Below are positions 7,992-14,642 of a DNA stretch of 21,684 nt, in pieces. Location of the stretch: the NCBI GenBank assembly GCA_015234045.1, contig JADFWU010000051.1, positions 1 through 21,684 on the forward strand, read 5' to 3'. Every line of letters begins with the position of its first letter. The stretch's first letter is position 1. The position numbers were made by a program, and so were the translations under genes. The notes beneath the pieces were generated by a model that did not search any database, was not told the origin of the DNA, and saw nothing but the letters and a program-made list of their open reading frames with translations. Origin of the DNA: Magnetococcales bacterium. Lineage in GTDB: Bacteria > Pseudomonadota > Magnetococcia > Magnetococcales > JADFWU01.

Positions 7992-8007
7992 GGGCCAAGG
8001 AAGGCCC
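7992..8007 (+). promoter_or_regulatory. GGA hexaloop hairpin in the flagellin C leader
   Basis: GGGCC-AAGGAA-GGCCC is a perfect 5-bp G-C stem with the ANGGAN hexaloop. It is followed by GACCAAATAA. Similar blocks occur before F (12066-12078, then GACCAACAAATAA) and before G (13247-13262, then AACCACAGATAA), so this is a second leader type in the island. The gap 7809-8052 has no other recognisable element and lacks the GGGTTG stem. Confidence 0.55.
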
Positions 8008-8052
8008 GCCGAGACCAAATAAGAACTCGATATAACCGTAAGGAATAAAATC

Positions 8053-8910
8053 ATGAGCTTGACCGTAAATACTAATATTGCTTCCCTCAACGCCCAACGG
8101 AATCTTTCCAAATCCACATCGGCTCTGGGAAAAACATTTGAACGTCTCTCTTCCGGTATGCGTATCAACCGGGCTGCCGATGATGCCGCTGGACTGAATA
8201 TCAGCACCCGTATGAGTTCACAGATTCGTGGTTTTAATCAAGCCATGCGTAACACCAATGACGCTATCTCCCTTATTCAGGTGACTGAAGGCGCGTTGAA
8301 CGAAACTGAAAGTGCTCTGCAACGTATCCGTGAACTATCGGTCCAGGCCGCCAACGATACCCTGATCACCAGCGACCGTGAAGACATCTGGAAAGAGGTT
8401 GTTCAGCTGATCAGTGAAATTGATCGTATTTCCGATGATACCGAATTCAATGGCCAACAGTTGGTTGGTGACTCCACAGCACTGGATCTCAAATTCCATG
8501 TGGGCGCTGAAGCGGACAAAACAATTGATATGACACTGAATGCTGCGGGTGCTTCCGCCATTGGTGTCGGTTCCACCATCGTTGGGTCAGCGGATTATGT
8601 TGTGGCCATGACCGGTGCCAGTGCTCAAGAGCATGCTGAAGCGGTGATCGGTTATGTAGATACTGCTATCGGCAGCGTTGCTGACATGCGCTCTTACCTC
8701 GGTTCCATGCAGAACCGGATGGAATCCATTGTCGCAAATATCGACCATGCCATTGAGCGCACCAGTGCAGCCCGTTCACGGATCATGGATGCGGATATCG
8801 CTTCTGAAACCGCCAATCTGACCAAGATGTCCATTCTCCAGCAGGCTGGTACAGCAATCTTGTCACAGGCCAATGCACAACCACAGCTGGCACTTCAGCT
8901 TCTTGGATAG
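8053..8910 (+). CDS. Flagellin C
   Basis: 285 aa, ATG at 8053 with TAAGGA 8 nt before it. D0/D1 blocks are standard: SLNAQRNLSKSTSALGKTFE, RINRAADDAAGLNIS and ALQRIRELSVQAANDTL. The centre is short (GDSTALDLKFHVGAEADKT to ADYVVAMTGAS). The C-terminal part has RSRIMDADIASETANLTK and ends QPQLALQLLG. It is close to copies A and G in its central segment, where a GDST motif replaces the GGTGT of D and E. It uses the second leader type and so may be regulated differently from its neighbours. The region immediately downstream holds the GGA hairpin array. Confidence 0.93.
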   Translation: MSLTVNTNIASLNAQRNLSKSTSALGKTFERLSSGMRINRAADDAAGLNISTRMSSQIRGFNQAMRNTNDAISLIQVTEGALNETESALQRIRELSVQAANDTLITSDREDIWKEVVQLISEIDRISDDTEFNGQQLVGDSTALDLKFHVGAEADKTIDMTLNAAGASAIGVGSTIVGSADYVVAMTGASAQEHAEAVIGYVDTAIGSVADMRSYLGSMQNRMESIVANIDHAIERTSAARSRIMDADIASETANLTKMSILQQAGTAILSQANAQPQLALQLLG

Positions 8911-8922
8911 GTGACGTGATAA

Positions 8923-9224
8923 CCAGACACGCAGGACGCATGACTGGAAATGAGTAGTAGAACCGGGAGAACAGGATGCTCTCCTGTAAAACAATAGCAG
9001 GATCAGGAGAACAGGAAGTCCTTCTGTAAAAACAAGAAGAATCAAAGAGACAGGATGTTTCTTTGTAAAGATAGTAGAACCGGGAGCACAGGATGTTCTC
9101 CTGAAAAAAAACAGAGCGGAACAGGCAGCGAAACATGTTGCCAACAGAGGTGTAAATACAGTTGCAGCAGTCACAGGATGTGACTGATGTGGCAGGGACC
9201 GGAACCAAGGATTGTTCCGGTCCC
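8923..9224 (+). ncRNA. Candidate CsrB/RsmZ-like GGA-hairpin array between flagellins C and D
   Basis: Seven successive stem-loops present GGA. (1) 8923-8947: interrupted stem, loop AGGAC. (2) 8964-8986: 7 bp, loop ACAGGATGC. (3) 9004-9026: 6 bp, loop with ACAGGAAG. (4) 9043-9065: 8 bp, loop CAGGATG. (5) 9081-9103: 6 bp, loop with ACAGGATG. (6) 9168-9186: 7-bp perfect stem CAGTCAC/GTGACTG, loop AGGAT. (7) 9195-9224: 11-bp perfect stem, loop CAAGGATT. Hairpins 2 to 5 are spaced at about 40 nt, each followed by TGTAAA or TGAAAA. Stems differ but still pair while the loop motif stays constant, as in CsrA-sequestering RNAs whose repeat is CAGGA(U/A/C)G. It has no promoter or terminator of its own that I can see, so it may be part of the flagellin mRNA, possibly released by processing. 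No ORF of note covers it. Confidence 0.5.
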
Positions 9225-9241
9225 ACCCAAAGATAGAGCAG

Positions 9242-9273
9242 TAAAGCCCATGTGGTGATTTCCGACATGGGCT
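9242..9273 (+). promoter_or_regulatory. Possible sigma28-like promoter within a 9-bp inverted repeat
   Basis: TAAAGCCC (9242-9249), 11 nt, then TCCGACAT (9261-9268) keeps TAAAG and CCGA of the sigma28 consensus with correct spacing, but loses the final TAA. The same bases form a 9-bp perfect inverted repeat, AGCCCATGT (9245-9253) with ACATGGGCT (9265-9273). Either reading is possible. Confidence 0.3.
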
Positions 9274-9296
9274 CAGTGAACAAAGTGGAAATCCAA

Positions 9297-9380
9297 GGGA
9301 TAGGGTTGCCCTGTAAAACGAAAAACCCATCACGGTCCAGGGAAGGATCATGGATTAAGTATGGGACAGGAATAGTCCCA
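9297..9380 (+). promoter_or_regulatory. Flagellin leader element 4 (gene D), without anti-SD
   Basis: Stem GGGTT (9303-9307) with AACCC (9324-9328) and the conserved loop with CCCTGTAAAACGA; hairpin GGTCC-AGGGAA-GGATC (9334-9349), here a 5-bp stem; then TGGGAC-AGGAATA-GTCCCA (9362-9380), again with GGA in the loop. CCTCC is absent, and the RBS is AAAGGATAGGATA instead of GGAGG. Confidence 0.62.
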
Positions 9381-9398
9381 ATTCAAAAGGATAGGATA

Positions 9399-10262
9399 AT
9401 GGCTCTTCTAATCAATACAAATATCGGTTCCCTCAATGCACAGCGGAACTTGAACAAAACCACCCAAACTCTGGGTAAGACCTTTGAGCGTCTCTCTTCA
9501 GGATTGCGTTTGAATCGCGCTGCTGACGATGCCGCCGGACTGAATATCAGCACCCGGATGACCTCTCAGATTCGCGGCTTTAACCAGGCCATGCGTAATA
9601 CCAATGACGCGATCTCCCTGATTCAGGTGACGGAAGGCGCATTGGAAGAGACGGAAGCCGCTTTGCAGCGGATTCGTGAACTCTCCGTACAGGCTGCCAA
9701 CGATACGCTGATTACCAGTGATCGTGAAGATATCTGGAACGAAGTTGCTGAACTGGTGGACGAGATTGATCGTATTGCCAACGACACTGAATTCAATGGT
9801 CAGGTTCTGTTGGGTGGTACGGGTACGACTGATCTTTCTCTGAAATTCCAGATCGGTGCTGACGCTGGCAAAACCATTGATATGACGGTTCAGGTTGCCA
9901 ATGCTTCCACCATTGGTGTGGGTGCGGCCACGGTTGGTTCTGCTGGAACCATCAATGCCATGACCACCACAGCGGCCCAGTCTCATGCGAATGCCATGAT
10001 GGACTATGTGGATACCGCCATTGGCAGTGTCTCTGATATTCGCTCTTACCTGGGTGCCATGCAGAATCGTTTGGATTCCGTCATTCAGGATTTGGGTGCG
10101 GTTTCTCAGAATACCAGCAATGCTCGGTCTCGGATCATGGATGCGGATATCGCCGCAGAGACCGCTACATTGACCAAAGCGTCCATCATGCAACAGGCCG
10201 GTGCCGCCATTCTGGCTCAGGCCAATGCACAGCCTCAGTTGGCTCTCCAGCTGCTCGGCTAA
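9399..10262 (+). CDS. Flagellin D
   Basis: 287 aa from the ATG at 9399. An in-frame ATG at 9252 would add 49 residues encoded by the leader RNA and is rejected. The protein starts MALLINTNIGSLNAQRNLNK and is nearly identical to flagellin E over its first 100 residues and over the last 60, differing mainly in the central part (STIGVGAATVGSAGTINAM) and in DEIDRIANDTEFN. C-terminal SRIMDADIAAETATLTKASIMQQAG and the QPQLALQLLG tail are standard. The two leaders are also alike, so D and E come from a recent duplication or gene conversion that included the 5' region. Confidence 0.93.
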   Translation: MALLINTNIGSLNAQRNLNKTTQTLGKTFERLSSGLRLNRAADDAAGLNISTRMTSQIRGFNQAMRNTNDAISLIQVTEGALEETEAALQRIRELSVQAANDTLITSDREDIWNEVAELVDEIDRIANDTEFNGQVLLGGTGTTDLSLKFQIGADAGKTIDMTVQVANASTIGVGAATVGSAGTINAMTTTAAQSHANAMMDYVDTAIGSVSDIRSYLGAMQNRLDSVIQDLGAVSQNTSNARSRIMDADIAAETATLTKASIMQQAGAAILAQANAQPQLALQLLG

Positions 10263-10539
10263 GTCGGTAAAAGGCTTTAGAAGGGTGGGGCTCTCTCCAC
10301 CCTTCATGAAAGCCATTGATAAACGTTGTTCAAGGAGAAATAGACGGTACAACACAGATATCACACGCGATAGGTGGTGCAATGAAAGATCACATTGGAT
10401 GTGAATTTCATAAGCACTTTCAGATTGATAGCGCGTATTTTTATCTGTTGAACATTGTAGGAATGGCCTGACATTCACCGATTTCCGGTTGCAGGTCACA
10501 GAGTCTGTTTTCACAGACTCACAGGAAATGGAAATCCAA
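10263..10539 (+). other. Intergenic region between flagellins D and E
   Basis: Holds an 8-bp hairpin just after gene D, AAGGGTGG (10281-10288) with CCACCCTT (10297-10304), without a T-run, so it is more likely an mRNA end-protecting or attenuating structure than a full terminator. GAGTCTG (10501-10507) pairs with CAGACTC (10514-10520) just before the next leader. A TCACAT/ATGTGA stem near 10390 has TGG in its loop. I see no gene and no convincing sigma28 promoter. Confidence 0.55.
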
Positions 10540-10616
10540 GGGATAGGGTTGCCCTGTAAAACGAAGAACCCACAAGGACCATGGATGGAAGAATGTAATG
10601 GGACAGGAATAGTCCT
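10540..10616 (+). promoter_or_regulatory. Flagellin leader element 5 (gene E), without anti-SD
   Basis: Stem GGGTT (10546-10550) with AACCC (10567-10571); hairpin CC-ATGGAT-GG (10579-10588); GGGAC-AGGAATA-GTCCT (10600-10616). As in leader 4, CCTCC is missing and the RBS is AAAGGATAGCAAA before the ATG at 10637. Confidence 0.6.
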
Positions 10617-10636
10617 AAAATCTAAAGGATAGCAAA

Positions 10637-11500
10637 ATGGCTCTTCTAATCAACACAAATATTGGTTCGCTCAATGCTCAGCGCAATCTGAACAAAACCA
10701 CCCAAACTCTGGGTAAGACTTTTGAACGTCTTTCTTCAGGGCTTCGTTTGAACAGAGCTGCGGATGATGCCGCCGGGTTGAATATCAGCACCCGGATGAC
10801 CTCTCAGATTCGAGGCTTTAACCAGGCCATACGAAACACCAATGATGCCATCTCTCTGATTCAGGTGACCGAAGGCGCTTTGGAAGAGACGGAAGCGGCA
10901 TTGCAGCGGATTCGTGAACTCTCCGTTCAGGCCGCCAATGACACCCTGATTACCAGTGACCGGGAAGATATTTGGGATGAGGTTACCCAGCTGGTCAGTG
11001 AGATTGATCGTATCTCTCAGGATACCGAATTCAACGGTCAGGTTTTGTTGGGCGGGACTGGTACAGCCGATCTTTCATTGAAATTCCAGATCGGTGCGGA
11101 CGCTGGTAAGACCATTGATATGACCATTCAGTTGGCCAATGCCTCTGGTATCGGTGTGGGTTCCACCACGGTTGGTTCGACAGGCTATGTAGGTGGTATG
11201 ACAACTACGTCAGCCCAGACTCATGCGAATAACATGATGACCTATGTGGATACCGCCATCTCCAGTGTTTCTGACATTCGCTCCTATTTGGGTGCCATGC
11301 AGAATCGCTTGGACTCCGTGATTTCGGATCTGGGTTCGGTTTCTCAAAACACCAGCAATGCCCGCGCTCGGATTATGGATGCGGATATCGCCGCAGAGAC
11401 CGCCACATTGACCAAAGCGTCTATCATGCAACAGGCCGGTGCCGCCATTTTGGCCCAGGCCAATGCCCAGCCACAATTGGCACTACAGCTCCTTGGCTAG
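10637..11500 (+). CDS. Flagellin E
   Basis: 287 aa. It differs from D chiefly at TQLVSEIDRISQDTEFN, in the central block SGIGVGSTTVGSTGYVGGM, and by RARIMDADIA for RSRIMDADIA. The D0 start MALLINTNIGSLNAQRNL is the same. The ALQRIRELSVQAAND segment of D1 corresponds to the region that the innate receptor TLR5 recognises in enteric flagellins; that is a family-level remark only. The gene is followed by a strong 13-bp hairpin (11538-11569) without a T-run. Confidence 0.93.
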   Translation: MALLINTNIGSLNAQRNLNKTTQTLGKTFERLSSGLRLNRAADDAAGLNISTRMTSQIRGFNQAIRNTNDAISLIQVTEGALEETEAALQRIRELSVQAANDTLITSDREDIWDEVTQLVSEIDRISQDTEFNGQVLLGGTGTADLSLKFQIGADAGKTIDMTIQLANASGIGVGSTTVGSTGYVGGMTTTSAQTHANNMMTYVDTAISSVSDIRSYLGAMQNRLDSVISDLGSVSQNTSNARARIMDADIAAETATLTKASIMQQAGAAILAQANAQPQLALQLLG

Positions 11501-12118
11501 GCTTGAAAAGATTGCCCTTTGAGCCAGGGCACTATCCTGAGGGTGGAGGGGTTCTCTCCTCCATCCTCAAATAGAGCAAAGGCTCTGATGGTAAGCGTGA
11601 TGGATTCGTTGGATTTCTACTGTTTTTGGAGAGGGTGTGCCTCTCCTGAACAGTCGAAACAGGCAGGAGGCTTTGCTTATTTATAGCGTTAATGAATGAC
11701 AGGGAATGGATGTGGATAAGGTGGCCAAAATCACAAGGTTATCACCACGATGAGAAGGAACTCTCACACTCTGCTTATATACTATTGATTGAATAGAAAT
11801 AGCATATAAACAAAGTGTTAAATGATTAACAATGCCGTTCCAACAGAGAAAGCCATATGGCAGGAAGAGGTTTTATCGAATAACTGAAAAGCTGGAGTGT
11901 TGGTACGTATGAATCGACAGGATTCTGAAAATCGTGGAACGAAATTCAGGGTCGAAGGGCAAGCAAAGATGTTTCTCCCTTCATGAAAATGAGAGGACGC
12001 ACAAGGCGACAGGCCAAGATGGCCGTATACGCTGAATACGTGCCTCAAATAGAGTCAGTCGATTTGGCCAGGAAGGCCGCGACCAACAAATAACTCCAAA
12101 CGCCCCGAGCAGTAACAA
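11501..12118 (+). other. Long intergenic region between flagellins E and F, rich in hairpins
   Basis: No gene is supported. Stem-loops seen: 11538-11550 with 11557-11569 (13 bp, two G-U pairs); GGAGAGG-GTGTG-CCTCTCC (11628-11646); TGAGA-AGGAAC-TCTCA (11751-11766); CTGAA-AA-TCG-TGGAA-CGA-AA-TTCAG (11925-11949), a symmetric two-step stem with GGA in the loop; and GGCC-AGGAA-GGCC (12066-12078). Three of these five present GGA. The last is followed by GACCAACAAATAA, as in the leader of gene C. The ORF on the opposite strand at 11818-12048 has no RBS or family likeness and is not supported. Confidence 0.5.
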
Positions 12119-12207
12119 GGGTTAGGGTTGGCCCTGTAAAGCGAACAACTCACCTCCGTCCACGGAAGGGGAAAGCGAACACGTTAAATGGAATATTCGC
12201 CAGGAGG
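12119..12207 (+). promoter_or_regulatory. Flagellin leader element 6 (gene F)
   Basis: Stem GGGTTG (12125-12130) with CAACTC (12146-12151); ACCTCC (12152-12157) against RBS GGAGG (12203-12207); hairpin CC-ACGGAA-GG (12160-12169); third hairpin GCGAA (12175-12179) with TTCGC (12196-12200), whose loop holds ATGGAAT. Confidence 0.67.
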
Positions 12208-12215
12208 AAGTACCG

Positions 12216-13079
12216 ATGACTGTCAATATCAATACCAATATTGCGTCGCTCAACGCGCAACGCAATCTCAATAAAACCTCCCAGACTTTGGGACGGACTT
12301 TTGAACGCCTCTCATCCGGGTTGCGGATCAATCAGGCCGCCGATGACGCGGCAGGATTGAATATTACCACACGGATGACCGCACAAATTCGCGGTTTCAA
12401 TCAGGCTGTTCGAAATTCAAATGATGCCATCTCTCTGATTCAGGTGACCGAAGGGGCACTGGAAGAGACCGAAAGCGCCTTGCAGCGGATTCGTGAACTG
12501 TCGGTTCAAGCCGCCAGTGATACGCTGATCACCAGTGACCGTGAGGATATCTGGGATGAAGTGGTGCAGCTGGTCCAAGAGATTGATCGTATCTCACAAG
12601 ATACCGAATTCAACGGACAAGTCGTGCTGGGTGGAACCGCTGCTACTGATATGTCGCTGAAGTTCCAGATCGGCGCAGATGCAGGCAAAACCCTTGATAT
12701 GACCATTCAGGCTGCTGAAGCCAGTAAGCTTGGCGTTGGTTTGGCGACCACTTTGTCTGGTGGCGATATCAATGGCTATACCACTTCTGCGGCGCAGGAA
12801 CATGCCAACTCCATGATGAACTGGGTGGATACGGCGATCTCCAGTGTTTCTGATATCCGTTCTTACTTAGGTGCAATGCAGAATCGATTGGACTCCGTTG
12901 TCTCGGATCTTCAATCGGTGTCTCAGAACACCAGCAATGCCCGTTCGCGCATCATGGACGCTGATATCGCAGTAGAAACGGCTCAACTGACCAAATCAAG
13001 CATCATGCAACAGGCTGGTGCGGCCATTTTGGCCCAGGCCAATGCACAACCACAGTTGGCTCTTCAGCTTCTTGGTTGA
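12216..13079 (+). CDS. Flagellin F
   Basis: 287 aa, ATG at 12216 with AGGAGG 8 nt before. It starts MTVNINTNIASLNAQRNLNK. Its centre (AATDMSLKFQIGADAGKTLDM, then EASKLGVGLATTLSGGDINGY) is the most distinct of the D/E/F group, and MDADIAVETAQLTKSSIMQQAG has Val in place of the usual Ala. The tail QPQLALQLLG is intact. Two different leader types stand in tandem before it (12066-12078 and 12119-12207), so it may integrate both controls. Confidence 0.93.
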   Translation: MTVNINTNIASLNAQRNLNKTSQTLGRTFERLSSGLRINQAADDAAGLNITTRMTAQIRGFNQAVRNSNDAISLIQVTEGALEETESALQRIRELSVQAASDTLITSDREDIWDEVVQLVQEIDRISQDTEFNGQVVLGGTAATDMSLKFQIGADAGKTLDMTIQAAEASKLGVGLATTLSGGDINGYTTSAAQEHANSMMNWVDTAISSVSDIRSYLGAMQNRLDSVVSDLQSVSQNTSNARSRIMDADIAVETAQLTKSSIMQQAGAAILAQANAQPQLALQLLG

Positions 13080-13431
13080 TGGCGGCTTGACAGGTTAGCT
13101 AACGGTTTTTTCCAAGGATTTGGAGTCGTTCTCGTTTTTTTCCGGCAAAGGGAAGTGCCGGTCCACATCAAATACTCCTCCGGTTGGCACTTCGGGGCGC
13201 TCAACGGACTGGGAGTGATGGGGATATGGAAAATGCGAAACAGTTTTGGCCAAGGATGGCCATTTTTTCCCGAAATACGCACAACCACAGATAACTATAG
13301 GTAAACACGGGGTTTGTAGCATGGAGCGTCATGGACCAAAGCCCGTTTAATCAATAACAGGATGTACAGGAGAATTGCCTTAGTGAGGAGACAGGATAAC
13401 GTGAACTGAAGCAGTAACTTGCAGTAACCCA
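13080..13431 (+). other. Intergenic region between flagellins F and G
   Basis: No gene is supported. TCCAA-GGAT-TTGGA (13111-13124) and CCGGCA-AAGGGAAG-TGCCGG (13142-13161) both present GGA. The second overlaps an alternative longer pairing, GAAGTGCCGG (about 13153-13162) with CCGG...GGCACTTC (about 13180-13194), so the two are mutually exclusive. Further GGA motifs without clear stems lie at 13340-13400 (ACAGGATG, ACAGGAG, GACAGGAT). Confidence 0.45.
13247..13268 (+). terminator. Intrinsic terminator-like hairpin with a GGA hexaloop
   Basis: TGGCC (13247-13251), loop AAGGAT, GGCCA (13258-13262), then TTTTTT (13263-13268). It has the form of a short Rho-independent terminator, while the loop fits the ANGGAN recognition motif. 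Protein binding to the loop could alter termination between F and G. Confidence 0.5.
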
Positions 13432-13517
13432 GGGTTAGGGTTGGCCCTGTAAAACGATCAACTCACCTCCGCCCAAGGAAGGGGTATGCAAATACCAACG
13501 GAATTTTGCCAGGAGGT
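13432..13517 (+). promoter_or_regulatory. Flagellin leader element 7 (gene G)
   Basis: Stem GGGTTG (13438-13443) with CAACTC (13459-13464); ACCTCC (13465-13470) against RBS GGAGGT (13512-13517); hairpin CCC-AAGGAA-GGG (13472-13483); third hairpin GCAAAT (13488-13493) with ATTTTGC (13503-13509, one bulged T) and ACGGA in its loop. Confidence 0.68.
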
Positions 13518-13523
13518 AATACC

Positions 13524-14381
13524 ATGGCTTTGACTGTAAATACCAATGTGGCTTCTCTGACAGCTCAGAGAAACCTGAACAAATCCACCTCTGCTCTGGG
13601 ACGCACTTTTGAGCGGCTCTCTTCTGGGCTGCGCATCAATGGTGCTGGTGACGATGCGGCGGGTCTGAGTATCAGTACCCGTATGACCTCTCAGATTCGG
13701 GGATTTAACCAGGCAACGCGCAATACCAATGATGCCATCTCCATGATTCAGGTGGCGGAAGGGGCTCTTGAAGAGACTGAAAGCGCTTTGCAACGTATGC
13801 GTGAATTGTCCGTTCAGGCGGCCAGCGATACGCTGACCATCAGTGACCGGCAGGATATCTGGACCGAAATCACTCAGTTGGTGAGCGAGATCGACCGGAT
13901 TGCCACGGATACGGAGTTCAACGGCACACAGCTTATCGGTGACTCCACTACTCTTGCGGTGAAGTTTCAGGTGGGTGCAGATGCCGGTAAAACCGTTGAT
14001 CTGACCTTTAACATCGCTGGTGCTTCTGCCATCGGTGTGGGATCGACTGTTGTGGAATCAGCCACTTATATTGGCACGCTGGGCACTACTAGCGCTCAGT
14101 CTCATGCCAATGACATGATTGGTTATCTGGATACTGCTATCTCCAGTGTTTCCGATATTCGGGCAACGCTGGGTGCCATGCAGAACCGGTTGGAATCCAT
14201 TGCAACCAATCTGGCTCATGTCTCTGAAGGTACTGAGGCAGCCAGAGCTCGGATTATGGATGCCGACATTGCAGCTGAGACCGCATCGTTGACCCGCAAT
14301 GCCATTTTGCAACAGGCTGGATCGGCGATTTTGGCTCAGGCCAACGCCCAGCCGCAACTGGCGTTGCAACTGCTTGGATAA
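13524..14381 (+). CDS. Flagellin G
   Basis: 285 aa. The ATG at 13524 is used rather than the ATG at 13506, which precedes the GGAGGT. It has VNTNVASLTAQRNLNKST at the N-terminus, NGAGDDAAGLSIS in D1, ALQRMRELSVQAASDTL with Met where most copies have Ile, and a GDSTTLAVKFQVGADAGKT centre like C. The C-terminus has RARIMDADIAAETASLTRNAILQQAG and the QPQLALQLLG tail. A strong hairpin follows 30 bp after the stop. Confidence 0.93.
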   Translation: MALTVNTNVASLTAQRNLNKSTSALGRTFERLSSGLRINGAGDDAAGLSISTRMTSQIRGFNQATRNTNDAISMIQVAEGALEETESALQRMRELSVQAASDTLTISDRQDIWTEITQLVSEIDRIATDTEFNGTQLIGDSTTLAVKFQVGADAGKTVDLTFNIAGASAIGVGSTVVESATYIGTLGTTSAQSHANDMIGYLDTAISSVSDIRATLGAMQNRLESIATNLAHVSEGTEAARARIMDADIAAETASLTRNAILQQAGSAILAQANAQPQLALQLLG

Positions 14382-14402
14382 CGCTGAACGCTTGGTGTGA
14401 TA

Positions 14403-14448
14403 TTCCGGTAATTTCCCGAAGGCTTGTCCCTTCGGGAGTTGCCGGGAA
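14403..14448 (+). terminator. Strong hairpin after flagellin G
   Basis: CCCGAAGG (14415-14422) pairs with CCTTCGGG (14429-14436), and the flanks TTCCGG and CCGGGAA can extend the stem. No T-run follows, so termination would be partial or the structure protects the mRNA 3' end. The rest of 14449-14642 holds TCCTTGG/CCGAGGA around ATTTTT near 14515-14534 and a GTAT/ATAC stem with AAGGAGGA in its loop near 14602-14622; no gene is supported there. Confidence 0.5.
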
Positions 14449-14642
14449 TCCTCCAATGTGTGGATAGCGGTGAAAATGTACATAGATGCCATCTGCTTTT
14501 TATTAAGGCTCCTCCTTGGATTTTTCCGAGGACGGCGTGCCCCGTGAAGCGGCATGGATGATCGCCCCGTCAGGGATGATGAGCGGGATTGCGGCGCAGG
14601 CCGTATATAAGGAGGAAATACAGCAAAGTATATGGAATCAAC

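Noticed and set aside
8957-9110. CRISPR array, because of regular 40-nt spacing
   Set aside because: Units are imperfect hairpins with changing stems and a constant loop; there are no exact direct repeats with unrelated spacers and no cas genes.
8783-9351. Two overlapping minus-strand ORFs across the hairpin array
   Set aside because: Composition (SCF, LFYRR repeats) simply mirrors the hairpin repeats; no RBS and no family likeness.
9252-9398. An N-terminal extension of flagellin D (49 residues) and a similar open frame of about 33 codons before E
   Set aside because: The frame is open because the leader RNA is conserved. In other copies the same element is read in different frames or holds stops, and the flagellin family start is at 9399.
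10458-10484. Sigma28 promoter before flagellin E (ACCGATTT)
   Set aside because: The matching -35 position reads TAGGAATG, which does not resemble TAAAGTTT.
9498-10514. Long minus-strand ORF of 338 codons opposite flagellin D
   Set aside because: A shadow of the flagellin codon pattern; similar antisense frames occur opposite the other flagellins, and it has no RBS or recognised domain.
11818-12048. Small minus-strand gene in the E-F gap
   Set aside because: No ribosome-binding site, no known motif, and it lies over stem-loops that read better as plus-strand RNA.
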